Of a DNA stretch of 64,000 bases, positions 1-13,900 are shown in pieces; the stretch's first letter is position 1; the number at the start of each line of letters is the position of its first letter. This stretch comes from Phoebastria nigripes (lineage: Eukaryota; Chordata; Aves; Procellariiformes; Diomedeidae), in the NCBI GenBank assembly GCA_035582835.1, contig JAYKAV010001997.1, positions 1,128,764-1,192,763 of the forward strand, written 5' to 3'. Position numbers and translations under genes: made by a program. Below the pieces are notes generated by a model that was given only the letters and a program-made list of their open reading frames with translations, did not search any database and had not been told where the DNA came from.

Positions 1-1793
1 TATTTCCAACAGAAATAGGGAAACACTAATATGGTCATGCAAGGCACTGACAAAACCTCATCCAGACTATTCCATACAATTCTAATTACCCATATTTAAT
101 GGAAAAAAAAAAATCCAATTGAAATATGCATAGAAAGGGCTACTATGATGGTCACAAAAAAAGTTTATGAGAAGCGACCTACGAAGCTTGTCTTATTTAG
201 TCTGTAAAACCAAATCTGAGATACTGAATATAATAACTGGCATGGAGAACAACAATACTTAAGGGCAAAGTTGGCATAAGACTAAATGTATATTAACTGA
301 CTGAGTTTTAGGCTAGATTTTAGATGAAAAACTTTAATCATCAGAAGAACAAAGTTGTGGCAAAGACGAAGTACTGACAGACGGTCTTTGAAATGGGACT
401 TCGATAAATTTTTGGATGAGATAAAATATAACTGTTTGCCACAGAACAGGACAGTCACATTGCCATATAAGTTTGTGTCCTAACAATTCAGACACTAAAA
501 AAACCCAACTTCTCCAAAATTTTATGTAAGAACAATTCTGAGAAATTTTAGGGGTAATCTAAAACAGAGGGCAAGTTACAATGAGTAAGTTAATATAAAA
601 ATGAAAGTTCTCCCAACTCTGAAGTTACATAAACCCTGCCAAAATGGTCTTACTAGCTGGAATTGCAGGTCTTCATCCAGTAACAAATTAGGAGTTGATT
701 CTCTCAATTCTGAGAATCAGAAATAATTATATTCAAATACAGACTATTCTTTGTCAAATGAAAAATCACTAGATCAAAACCAGAAAAAAACTAGTAATTT
801 CCAAGTAATTTTCCTAAGCCAAAAAAGAGCAAAGGAAGAACTTGCACACTAACTTCCTGAGCAACGACAAAGGCTACTTCTTATACCTTTCAATTTTCCC
901 AGCACTTCTAATTCAGGCTCTCATACCTGAGATTTAGGTCAGAGCTCTTTCACAAAATAGAGTTGACCATCCACAGCAAAAGCACGGTTATGCTCTGCAG
1001 CAAAAACTGCATGCACTTGGGCAGTTAATATCTCTACTTTCTCGCAGAAAATGCCAAAGCAACCACAGCAAATAGCATGAAAAAGCTTGAAAGAATGGTC
1101 CTCCAATATTGGATAGATAAACAGTTAAAATCTGCCTACAAAGAATCACTAGCAAAAAAAGTGAGAAGGTAGAAGCTGCAAACAGGCTGTGGCAAAATAC
1201 ACACAAATTTATTTCTGCAAAAAGCGCCTTATACCATCTCAGCAAGAACTGTACTATTGCATAAACACTAAAGCAGCAGCAGATCCACACTGTGGAAACA
1301 TTGACACTGTGTCTGTAATATGATTTTTAAGAATTGCTAGGATATGAGGGTAATAATGGACTCATAAATGAAAAAACTGCTACGTCAGACTAAACAGACT
1401 TCAGTTGCTCACACGTATCAGTGCCTAGTGCCATCAGAGAAACCCTTTGCTATTTAGAACATCCATAAAGGACTGGCAGCTACAACACTAAGCCGATGGT
1501 AAACAACTTGGGTCAGACAGATGAAAGCCTTGTTGCAGTTGCTTTGACACACAATGCAAATATAGGTATAATACTATTAGGAAGGGCATTTAAGTTACTA
1601 GTCATTTTTGAAAAAGACATGGTTTGAATGCAAAAAAGATATGTAGTGCTTCACATAATGTATCTTATTATGATAGCGAAGTGGAAAGTCTAAGATCCCT
1701 GGTGTCTTAAATATCTATTGAAATTAATAAATGATACAGTTAGCACTGAAATAAAATTTTTGTTTTTTTACAGCATAAGATGCTGATATTTAC
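1..1793 (-). other. DUSP11: DUSP11 intron 4 (partial), no exon seen
   Basis: This AT-rich stretch lies downstream of DUSP11 exon 4 on the minus strand. I searched it for the exon that should follow, which carries the HC-x5-R catalytic loop of the phosphatase, and did not find it. The window therefore starts inside an intron. The minus-strand frame of 100 codons at 988-1290 has no recognisable domain or splice context and looks like chance. No repeat or RNA gene was recognised. Confidence 0.7.
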
Positions 1794-1917
1794 CATTTCC
1801 CGCATTTTCCCATAGGAATTTTCTGACCCATTTTTTGAACTGTAGGATAGTAGCATTATCGGGGACTTCAAGTCCAACAGTATAAAGTTTCTTATACTGC
1901 ACACTTTTAGGTAAATC
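1794..1917 (-). CDS. DUSP11: DUSP11 exon 4
   Basis: A 124-bp exon with a polypyrimidine acceptor (tttttgttgctag) and a gtaaat donor. It enters in phase 0 and leaves in phase 1. It begins DLPKSVQYKKLYTVGLEVPD and continues through an ILQFKKWVRKFLWEN helix. The human equivalent, from memory, reads GHQVPDD, so Leu stands where His is usual. The following exon, with the catalytic cysteine, is outside the window. Confidence 0.93.
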
Positions 1918-4900
1918 CTAGCAACAAAAAGAAAAAAAAAAAAAAGGTAATAATTATTGAAGTCTTGCACCAATGAAAAACCTTAAGCAGTATCTAACAT
2001 AATGCCAATGTAAAACAGTAGTTCAAATCCTGAGTAGAAACTGTAAACAATCTTGACACAATTCTATAGAGATACACTCTCAGAAACTACCATTTACATT
2101 TCCACTTTAAAGACCTGATCTCAAACAAAGAAGTTTCTACAGAAGACTTATTTATCCCTGCTAATAAGGCAGCACATTAACTAAAGAGACCAGATTCTCG
2201 TATGTCCATTCTAACCTGTTTTACGTTAGCAGTATTCGTCCCTCCCACCCACAATCATATATATACTCACATATTCACCCCCTTAATGCTTACAGCCCAT
2301 ATACATTCAAAGATTAACATTCCGTTATCACACTGCTATTTATTCTCCTTTTCAATAGGAGGCTGATTAATCACAATTGTTTGGACCATACTGGTAAAAA
2401 ATTTGAAATTAATAAAGTAGTTTAAAAATGTACACTTTCTTAGTGGATTCCACTGAAGATCAGTAAAAAAGACCCTAGGAATAAATCAGAATGTCTTCAG
2501 GGCATAGACTGTAAGTCTTCTGCATCTTTTCTGCGGTGCCTGGCACTGAAGTCTGTATCCATTACTCTGAGTTACCGTAATACAAATAAGCCACAAACGC
2601 AACTAGCTGGGAGAAGGCGTTATTTCCTCTGGGATAAAGCATTTAGTTTCTACTGGAGACACCAAATAAGTCTAGATGGCTCACTTGTCTATTCCAATTC
2701 AAGGTAAGTAAATGCATAAATACTTTAAAGCAAAGGTTGCAGTAACTGATTTATTTTGTTATGCTTGTATTACCTTAACTTCATAGTATCGTGTGGTATA
2801 TGTTAAATCAATAATTAATCCAAGCTCCACATTTAGGGCTTTCATTGCAACAATTAAGTCTTTTGGTGTAAATTTCTGGGTTGGGGTAAGCCTCTGGTTA
2901 ATTGCCTACAACGAAAATGGAAAAGAAAGATTTTCTTTTTAAGTTCTAGTAAACACAACATTTAATATTCAGCTGTTTTAATTAGGACTAGGAAACATCA
3001 GTATTCAAAAGGGAATGTTTACAGTATCAGAACCATATCCATGTATTATACGGATAAAAAATGAAAAGGAACCAAATAAAAAGAAAGCAAGAATTTGTTG
3101 TGTATTCCTATTCTGATGAAAATGCAAGAAAATGTGTGAGACTTTCCACTTGTATAATGTTAACAAACATTAAAATAAGCACTAATTTGATAGACACAAA
3201 AATCCTGCAAAATGCAGCATGTATGTACTGATTTTTAAGTAACTAAACATCAGAAAAAAGTAAAACACCACAATCCCCTTTCCCCCAAACATACTTTGTT
3301 CTGCACAATAACACAAAGTTAACAGTGTATTTCACATAAAACATTAGAAGTTGTGATACAAGGGTTCATTTCTTCTAAAGGTTTTAACTTTCTCCCCACA
3401 AATGTTGTGCAGACATTTTCATCCCTGCTTCATCTCTTGGCAGAGTGTACTTGCATGTCATTTAGCACTGGGAAATATTAAATAAGACTAAAATACGGTG
3501 ACTAAGAAAGCTGCATGTTGGTGGGGAATGAATAATTAATTTCATTTGACAAAAACAGTGGGAAAAATGTTTACTCACCCTATTGTAGCTGTGTTTTTTG
3601 AAATGTGTTCTTCACTCTAGGTATGAAAATGCCTCATATACGCAAGACTGGATTTTCTCTGAATAGTGCGCTTGTCCATTGTGAGAGCCTTTTGACACAG
3701 GCTCAGCCACAACCAATAAATACAGTGGCAAAAGATGCAGCAGCCTCAACCACCTCTCAGTTCCTTTGTCAACAAGAAATTCAAGCAGACTGGACTCAGA
3801 ACTAATGGAAAGGAAGGCAGCCACAGACCACATACCTCTTAGAACCACAGATGCTATAGGGTAACTAACCATTCCTTCTTTTGACTGTACGGATTATAAT
3901 CTAAGATGCTAGCAAGCACTTATCTTGAGTCTGGAAACAGAGACAGGAAACCAAATTAAAGAATAAACAGCAGGTCAGTCCTATCAAAGCTGGTATGTGA
4001 TTAGGCAGCTTGAGCTAAAAAGAGTAGGGTAGAAAGCATATAGAAGTATTCAGTCCTATGTATTTCAGATACTGGTGCACTGCTGAAAAAACAGTGGAGG
4101 TTGTTGAGGTTCAAACAAAATGAACAAGAGTCAGTTATCTCACCGCTATTCAGCAGTGACTTTTAGTAAAATCTGAAACTGAACTTACTAACTTTGAGAT
4201 GACAACAGTGAATCTGCAAAAGGTCTATGGTAGAACGTTAAAGAATTTTTTCTTTTACTATGTGAAGTCACACAAACTGAGATGGAATACAATTTACAAA
4301 AATAAGATAGCTCTGAACATATTGCTTGAGTAAACAGTTAAATGTGTTACGAAAGACTATGTTTTGAAAGACTATTTTGAATTTTCTGAAAAACTCCTGC
4401 TGAGTATTCAGTTTAGGCGTTTAATTGGGCTCTGAGAATGTGAGAAATCTGTATCAATTCTAAAATCTTTCTATGGCATGAGAAAGAATTGGCCCAGTCC
4501 TTACTATACTACAACATTACTGTCAGCATTACAATGATGACCTGAGAGGAAGGACAGAAAACCCTTCCAAGTAAACCCATGACCTTAAAGCCTTTACTAG
4601 CAGCACATCTTCTGCTAAAACAATAACCCTTGAGTCTTGAAATACTGAAAATATGCTTTCTCCCTTTGGGTGAAATTGCCAATCATCAATTTCCTAATGG
4701 GTAGCAAAGAAGGAAACTGCTGCATATTTAAGAGGTCTGTTCCACCAATTTAATAATAGGACTTCTGACAAGACTATGGCCAATCAGGTCTTCAGCGTTT
4801 CCAGACATCTACTGACCTCCACCTTCTTTGCAAAGACATCACAGTTTAGCCAGTTACGCGTTTTATGTGTATTCTGCCACAAACTCCATGACCTTCAAAC

Positions 4901-7900
4901 ACACGGTCTCTGGCAGACTTGTCATTTCTGTATCTTGCATAGTTGAGACTGAACAAACTGAAGAGACAGAAATGTTACAGATTTTGCTTTCTTGGGTACC
5001 AGACTTTCTATCTGGCCAAGTTCAAAGACAGCTTCACTGAACAGGGATCTGTGCCCCACTGAGATCAGTAGGACTCAAAGTGAGCAACACACTGAAGTAA
5101 AGTGCCTACTTGTGATATATAGCTATAAACGTTCTCTGAGAATGCCTGCCCTTTTTATGATCTCTGGTGGAGCTCCTTCTAGACTATCACAGGAGCTACA
5201 GGGGAAGAGTGAAGTTAGAAATGAAGCATCTTCCTCTGAAATCTGGAGTGACAGGGACAGGGAACTGGAAATATATGCACTGAACAAATCCTGCCTAGAA
5301 TAGTGCATCTATGCAAAAAACTGGTGCTGGATCAAGTGGAATTACAGGACCTGATGATGCAAAAAATCCTCTCTCAAATACCTCAATAGCAAAGAAGCTA
5401 ATTATAAATCTACTGAATTTTATATTCACTGCTAGATCTGTCCACTGGCCGTCTTTGGTAGAAAGACACACAGCTATTGTACTATCCATCAGTACCATGG
5501 AGAACATGACCAATGTCAAGTATGAGATCCTTGGTGTCAAAGGAACGAAACCATTATACTAAAGCTGTAAAAGCAGCTGCAGGAAGCAAGCCCTGCAAGC
5601 ACTCCACTTCAGTCATTGCCGATAAAAGTGAACTGAGTGGTGACTGAAAATGTAATGGGCACCAATATACCCAAAGAACCAAATTTTTNGTATACGAGTA
5701 CTAGAGTGTAATCTGTAGACTACAGCTTAGACAGAATATTTACTCTTAACTGCTAAGGTCATGTCTAGCCACTGAACTTTAAAAGAGGTTAGAAACTTTT
5801 ATTTCCTGTGTATTTGAAGCAAGGACTTGTAAGAGTTAATTTATACAGCACTTGTGTTAATTTATACAAAAGTGCAAATTTGCCCTATTTGCCCTACGCC
5901 TCAATCCACCAAAGAACTGAAGAGTCTAAAAAAGACAGACTCCACATTTTGTATTGTCACAAATAATTAAAAGATCTGACGCAGTGTATTTAATAGATTA
6001 AGATGGCACTCCATGTTAGTAAGAATGTAGAGGAAGTACTAACACATTAGTAAAAGAAATCTATGAAGACTTATTTTTTAACTATACTGCATTCCTCCAG
6101 ATCACTGAAGCTTTTTGCTTACAAAACTGGTAATCTGAATCTGTAATTTTAAAAGTACTGCAGTGGCTGGTGTCCTTTAATGACTGCTTGATTTCTGTAA
6201 AATTGTATTTTGGCTTACATTGCCTAGATTGTTATTCATATCATAAACTCTTCCATATGATTTTCTTACAACAATCATGAAAAGATGTTAAGTAAGATAA
6301 TGAATTTGCACCACTTCATAGTGATTAAATGAGTCGTACTGATTGGTTTGAATCATGCTGATTGGTTAGAGATTTTATGATTTTTAAAAGATACATAAAA
6401 AGAGTAATACCAAATACAAATTTTAAAAGAAAGAGAAAAAATATAGAATATTATGTAAAAAAGCCACTAGTAGATGACTGGAAGGGCTAATCTGCATAAA
6501 TTATTTTTTCATAAAACTTTCCTGAAGTTTGCATGAGTATTCATGCTATTCTTCATTACTTTTGCACTGTATCTAATAGAGCCAATCTGTAGTTACTTTT
6601 TATACATACCCCTTTTAAAGGTACTTTGAACGCAATAAATCTAGTTCCTGGTATAGGCTGTCCAACTGGTGTCAAACTCCGCCATCTGTAATGAAACAAA
6701 TTTTTTTTTTAAAATATTTTCAAATGACATGATTCAACAGAAGACACCTGCAGCTTCATGTAAAACTTCTNAAAAAAAAAAAAAAAAAAAATNAAGNTNT
6801 NTNCTCTTAGNATTAAAANTTTGGNANAACAAAGCACNTNNAAATTATGCTCCTTTAAAATTACAGTAACAGTTATTTCAAATTATGTGAAGTTATTTCA
6901 AATTATGTGAAGCATCTTACAAATATCAGGCAAATCTGGTGCCATACTTCACACAGTTTGAATATAATAGTTATTTCAAACTTCTCCAAGCAGAAAGATA
7001 TGATAGTTATCTTTTTTTCTATGATGGGCCATGCAGCTACTAGCATAATATAGTAAGATTTAGATTTCCAAACAGCAGGATCCAATAGTTCCTAAAATTC
7101 CTTGACCACATAATCATAATGGACAAGCATAATGTGCACGAGTTTGAAAAAATGACGAATTAAATCCTGATATATAAGTAAAATCTTTTTAAAAATCCAT
7201 CTTCCATTAGTAACCTGCCTGTCTCACCAAGAAACTAAGATCTTTTTAGAATAACTATAAAAATTTGTTATTATATATTTGAATAAAATTAATAGATTAG
7301 CATTATTTTGGGATAAAAGAAACAGCGAGTTGCCTAAAAGATGCTGGAAAAATATAAAAAGAATATTGCTACAGCACTAATCAGGGCAGAAGCTTATTTA
7401 GCACACTACACAGCTCAAATAAAGACATTTTTATTGTTTGCAAGTCTAAAGTCAGGAGCCATAATAAAACGAATCTTTATTCTCCATAGAGCACTACCAC
7501 AAAGAAAAGAGATAATGTGCATGATTGCTCTTATCATACAGTAGAATTATGTCTCAAAATCTGCAATTATTCCATGAAGTGGTTTCAATGTATCATCAGG
7601 ACATTTGAAAACAGTCTCTTTCCTTCCTCCTCCTTCCCCTCAAAATGGTAGGATGGCATTTACAAACAAGTAGCACCAATATAAAGCAAAGCAGATGGGT
7701 AAGCTTCAACAGGTAAAAAAGTATTCTTACATTATAGTAGGTGGGGGGAAAAAAAAAGTTGTCATATGCTCGCATCAATCATTTAATTGACAATGAAATG
7801 CAAAGTTTACTATTAAATATACAAAGCTTCTAGAATTTGCAAATGTGTTTACTTTGTAATACGTTGCTTTTTCAAAGAAACATTATTGGCTGCACTTTCT

Positions 7901-10900
7901 CTTGGTACTTTGAAAAATACAGGGAATATTCCATCACACCAAAACTTAGCAAAAATCACCTACTAATATAAAGACTTGTTACAACACTCAAAATACTAGT
8001 AATTCCAAAAACACAAAGAACTGGTATTCACAAATTCTACATTGTACTGAAAAAACTCTTGATGTATCACATTTCAGAGATTTCATTTTTTTAAAAAGTA
8101 TGAAAAGCTTTATCTGAAGAGGAAAACAAGTCAGTCAGCAGATCAATTTTACCTTCAAAGAGGTAACGTACTAAATTTAGGACTTTTATTTCTTCTCCTC
8201 ATGTGAGGACAGATTATCTCTATGACCTCAGAAGATGCAGCTGGATGACTTAAAATCTACATGGCCTTTTTGCATTTTCAGCTTGTACCTCAACTATTAA
8301 AATACAAAACATTTTCATAAGATTCTTTAACGCCGGTGCCCATTCACTTACAATTTTCTGAATTAACGTTTAAATTAATCTCTCCCTTTAAAGGGAGCAT
8401 CCAACAGCTTCTAGATTCCTTTCTGATTTCCATAAAACCACATCGTTTACGAAATAAACTGAATACTCTATTTTAAAATATTCTAACCAGTGAGTATTTT
8501 GCTTTGTTCACAATTCCCATATGGGACCATAACAAAAACTACATGTTGGCTGGCAAAACTCTCAATGAAATATCCATAATTATACTTGTCATAGTATATA
8601 AATATTATTACCATTAATAGATGCTTGGAAGTAACAAAGGAAACACTTATAGCATGGTGACTGGAAGCATAACTGATACTAACAAATCACGTAACAATCT
8701 ACTACATCAATGTCTTTAGCACTGACTTATCTTTTTTGTCTTCATCATGAGCTGAAGAACAGATTGAGGCTCACAATGTAGACATACAGATGCTTAGTTT
8801 AATGGATAACAGATGAAATAACAAAAGAGTAATAATAACTCATCATTAGGAAGGCTGTTGCAAACAGCTGTCATGTAGAAGACAGATACAAGGTGAGAAG
8901 TATAAGGGCAGGCTAGAGATTAAATTGCTGAGAGGTGTTTGCAGTAAACCTTTTACTAAATTCTAAATTATTGCAGGAACTTTGTACCTCATAATTGCAA
9001 CGAGGGAAAAAAAAACAGTCTCCTACTTCATATATTCCCTTATCTTAGGACAGTTGCATACAGGGAAAAAAAGAGCACATTCTCAATCACTGTAGTTTGA
9101 AAAGCATTGCTCAAAAAATTACATATNGTTTATTACAGAAGAAAAGTGTTCTAACTTGAGAAGTCTTCCCAAGTGAATTTTCAAGCTTGTAAACTTTGGA
9201 GGCTGGTAGTTGTACACCAGTTGTAAAATATGAAAACAAAAATCTGAGACTATGTTCCATTTATCCTAGTTTAAGATAGATAAATTGTATATGAATCAAT
9301 TAAGACCATAAACAGTGTAAGTGGACTGAAAATATTACCTAAGCTAACAAAACCCACAACATAATGAAATACCTTAGTTGCATGAAGTGCTCAGTTAAAA
9401 AAAAAAAGAAACAATCTACAGAAAAACTGTGAAATCCACCCTGTGCATAGTTTAATTTTATCTCATTCACTTCATCTTCGAAAGGTACTAAATGCTGTGA
9501 ACCGTATTTAGATGTATATTTAATCTGAACTACTGTTAAAATTAATGACAAAGTCAGGTTTAATACCAGCTCCTGCCTCTTGCTAATTTTTGTAACTCTG
9601 GAAATTACATGTCTTTACTTAAAACAAGGAAATACTCTTCCTGCTTTTGCTCTTAAACTTCCAAATAGAATTAGAAAATGGGCTGTACCTAGAGATATAG
9701 AAAATAGTGCCNCAAATGCTGTCATAGAAATAAAACAAACAAGAATATAGTATTTTTTCTTCAACCTAGTTCAATTACTCTTTGGTGTTACCTCTACCAA
9801 TAAAATGTACAAAATGCTTTACAAAAGTAGGATTTAATCTGATAGCCAGCCATATTCACATATACATATTTAGAAACATTTTGAAGGAAGGCAGAAGTAA
9901 AAAAATCCCAACCGCAAAAGACCAATTACCTTATGTAGTAAGACAATTTAAAAGATACCATAAATTAGAAATTCAGATCTTTTTTAACTTGCTTTCTCTT
10001 GGAAAACTATGAGTGGAAATCTACCATGATTATCATAAATACGAGCAATTATGAGCCAATAAGAAATGATTAAAAAAAAGCTTAAAAATCTTATTTTCTT
10101 TAATTAGCAATGTAACAAAGACTTCATAAAAATTCTGAACTTTTTTTCAGATTAAGGGATTGACAGAACAGTGCACCAGGATTACACAGTTTGTTGTCAG
10201 ACCTTAATAAACTTGGGTTTTTATTCTCCTGTTTTTAAAGCCGTTTAAATCCTCCCAGAAAAAAATCTGCAAAATCAGCAAGAAACTCAAAAGCTGCTGA
10301 CAGCTCTATGGTAGAAAATTAGCAGAAGTCACTCTTAATCAGAAAATATAAAGGGTATGTGTTCCATGTTATCTTTAAAATGATATTTAAAAAGGAAACT
10401 TCAGCATACTGCTGCAGAACTAAAAACTATCTCAAATTAAAACCAGCAGATTGAAATTAAGTACTTAAAAGAGAACAGCACTTAAATAAAAAGTGATATA
10501 TTGCGCACACATGATACATTTTCAATTACAGCTTTATTTTTCTAAGTTTTCAAACAGGTAAACAATCCATGGACTACATGCAGATCAAGACCTGAAAGTC
10601 AACAAAACATATAAATTAACCAATTATTTAATTATTCAGCTTTTGCAGTTCCCACTTCCCTATCATGTTTTGTCTTAATCACTCCCCAACTAACATCAAT
10701 TATCTTAAAACACAAGCAGAATTTTGCTTGCCGTTCTAAACAAAAGAATAATTTCTTGGTTGAGAAAAAGTGTTAAAATCCAACTAAAAAGTCGTTCTCC
10801 TTTCCCTCTGAAATTTCTGTGATGCTTGAATGGTTTCTAGTNAAATAAATAAATACAATTATTATTGATACTACAGACTCTAGTCAGCTAGTCTGTTAGA

Positions 10901-13900
10901 GGTTTTTAAGTCTTGTTTACATGAAAATATATTACTCTGCTTATCCATTTTAATTTAAATGAAAAGCAAGTATGTTTTATTGTCTTTTTCTTTAATCTAA
11001 AAATTTCAGAGATATTCAGTAAAACAACAGAGAAGAAACTAGCTTCATGCATCCTAGTAAAAGTTTACAACATATATGATCTAGATTAGCCCAAGAACCT
11101 AGCAGCAATATGCTCTGTAACAGCAGCAAACAGTGAAATGGCCTCTGTTCAAGGACAAAAGAAAAAAACAAACAGCAACAAACTTAGAAAAACACTTTTA
11201 AAAAACAATCAGCTCCAAGACCAATCAACTGAGGATCATCAACAGGGCCTGCATAGCAGCCTCCAGCTTCAAATGGGATAACAGAAGACATTATAGAAAT
11301 GCCCATGGTAAAGACAAGCTTCCAGTAAATTTGAGTAAGGCAAAATTTAGTATTCATCCTGAAGCCTCTTTAGTTAAGCTCAAAGGTATGTTGAATACCA
11401 AGATAATAATCCAAACAAAGAACATTATAATAGCTATATTTTGCACAAATCTTGCTATTAAAAAACAAAAAATAAATGTGATAGCAAAGATGTTTATGTA
11501 AGTTTTTAAACATACAAAACTACATACCAATGAACTGCAAAACACAGCACAGATTGTAAATATCAGTAATATCTGTAATTATTCAACACAATTTTGAAAT
11601 CTAATTAAGAAAACTTTATTCATTTGATATGAGCATAATTTGTAGTTGTTAAAGTAAATCTTACTATGAATCAATTCTAAAACTTGAAAATTATACTGGA
11701 AATTATAGCTACTATATCCCCTTAACAGAAATGTTAAACTAAAATGTGACAAAATCATGTGTTCCACACCTGGCTCTACTAAAAGTTTTAACTGAAGCAG
11801 ATAAAATATGCAGCTGTATGTAATTCATACTCAATCATTTAAACAGATGGATACCTCACTATTTATTTTCTTCTGTGATTTTTTTAAAGAAAAATATTAT
11901 GTTTCATATAAAGATATTACGTGCNTTTTTAATGGCAAGCTAGACAAGAAAGCTACTAAATAATTCATAGGTACAATACGATGGAAACACTGAATTGGAA
12001 ATAATTTGAAAGTCTCATGTCTTTAGTTTGGCAGATCCTAGTGACAGAGTTATATAAAAATACAGAGCACAGCAAACTGTCAACAGATACCCTAGAAGTT
12101 CTTTATGGCAAAACAGAACTCGTTCGTCTCTTCTGAAGCCTAAACCCACTTTAGATCGCCTATGAAACTAATGTTTACATTAGCATATGCTAAAAAAAAA
12201 AAAAAAAGAATAAAATCTCTATACTGTAATACCTCTACAGAGTAATTATGGTATTTTTGACAGGAAAAAACCTTAAGTATAAAAGGAAGTAAGCTCTCTT
12301 ATCTTACATTTCCATATGTAATATTCAGTTCAGCAATAACGTGTTCCAGTATTCCAGAGTAAGAGAAACTAGTACTGAATTCAAGGCATCAATTGAGAAT
12401 GATTTTCATCTAATAGTTAAAAAAATCAGTGTTAGTAAAACAGTGTAAATATGTATATATTACTCAAAAGCTACAGTGGGTGGAGAAGTAAGTTCAGAGA
12501 GCAGTATCTGAAGCTATGCTTAACAATTCAAGGGATTCTACAATTCTGGAGCCCCTCATGAACATCTATGATTATGAAGCAGTTACAAGTTTAGAACTTA
12601 CCTGGGAAAGTGAATTCCAAAACACTCAAAAAGGATAATTATTGTAACTGTAGGGGAAACTCAAGTCTGAAATACTGTCAGCTGTAGGAAGATCATTTAG
12701 GAAATCCTACTTGGAACCTCTTCTCCTTTTTTTGGCTACTGGTACTGCATGATATACACACAGCTTTATTTTCCAAGTGGCTTCCGTACCTCTATGGACA
12801 CCAGATTCAATACTATTCTGTTGAAGAAAAGATAGCCCTACAAAGACCATGACACACTGTCAAGAAGAACAATACTGAACAGGTCCAAAGCGAAAGGGAG
12901 GGAATATAGCTCTTAATCATCTGTTACTACACAGATTTCTCACTTTGCTTTTCTTCAACCCCTGCAAGTGGGATACAAATAAGTCATAGCTTGTAAAAAA
13001 ACAGTGTGGATGTAAAGCATTGGAGAAAAGCTTCCTTATCACGTCAATAAGTAATTGCATAGCTTTGTACTTGTTGTGGTATATTGTAACACAAAATATG
13101 GGCCTTCAAGTCTTATAGCAGTGTTATTGTTACTCAGGTATTATAAGAAGTAATTTCTCTCCATCCTACATTTTTAAATGCAAACATTCTATGCCTGATG
13201 GTATGAAGCACTTTTACTGTACAAATAAACTCTCACCTTATGGTAACCCTTCTCTCCCATCCACCCTTGAACATGCACAATCAGTTATGCCATAGACTTC
13301 AACATTCCTGTCTAAATGAAAATGCTGATGCTTTTAAGTCTGCACAGAAACAATTCAGTTAAACAAGTATGTTTATGGTGCATAGGCAGAAATAATTTGG
13401 CTTTGTCCTTATAATAAAAAGATCCCACTCCTGGTATTTTTTTATACCATTTAAGGGAAACATGCAAGAAGGTGATATTTCTGCAGATGCTTTTCAGAAC
13501 TGAACCTGAGTTTATGGAATTATACCCACAGTAGGATTTTGGATGCTGATGCAGAAACATGTATAAATCTGTAAAAACATCATAGTATTTTATGACTGTG
13601 TGTTATGTAACTTGAACTCCTTTTACTTGCTGGTTCTTCAATAAAATATTACAGTATACAACTACTGAAGGACAATAGCATTTCAGACACAGCAAAGAAC
13701 CAGAACTTGACTACATGGTGGAAACTGCAGTGCAAGGGGTCACTTGAATCCCTCTCTTATACTGATGTCTCACTTCATTACAAAATTACTTCTCCAGCAC
13801 TACTTTCTAGGATTGAGACTGCAATGGACACCGTACACCTCAGCTGTGCTCCAAGACATTACTGGGAGAAGGGAGAAATGCTTTTTGCTATGAAGGAATA

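Noticed and set aside
13236..13270. Short minus-strand frame MFKGGWERRV with donor AAG|gtgaga, as DUSP11 exon 1
   Set aside because: The phase fits, but it is tiny, AT-rich context, 3.4 kb from the CpG island and unlike known N-termini.
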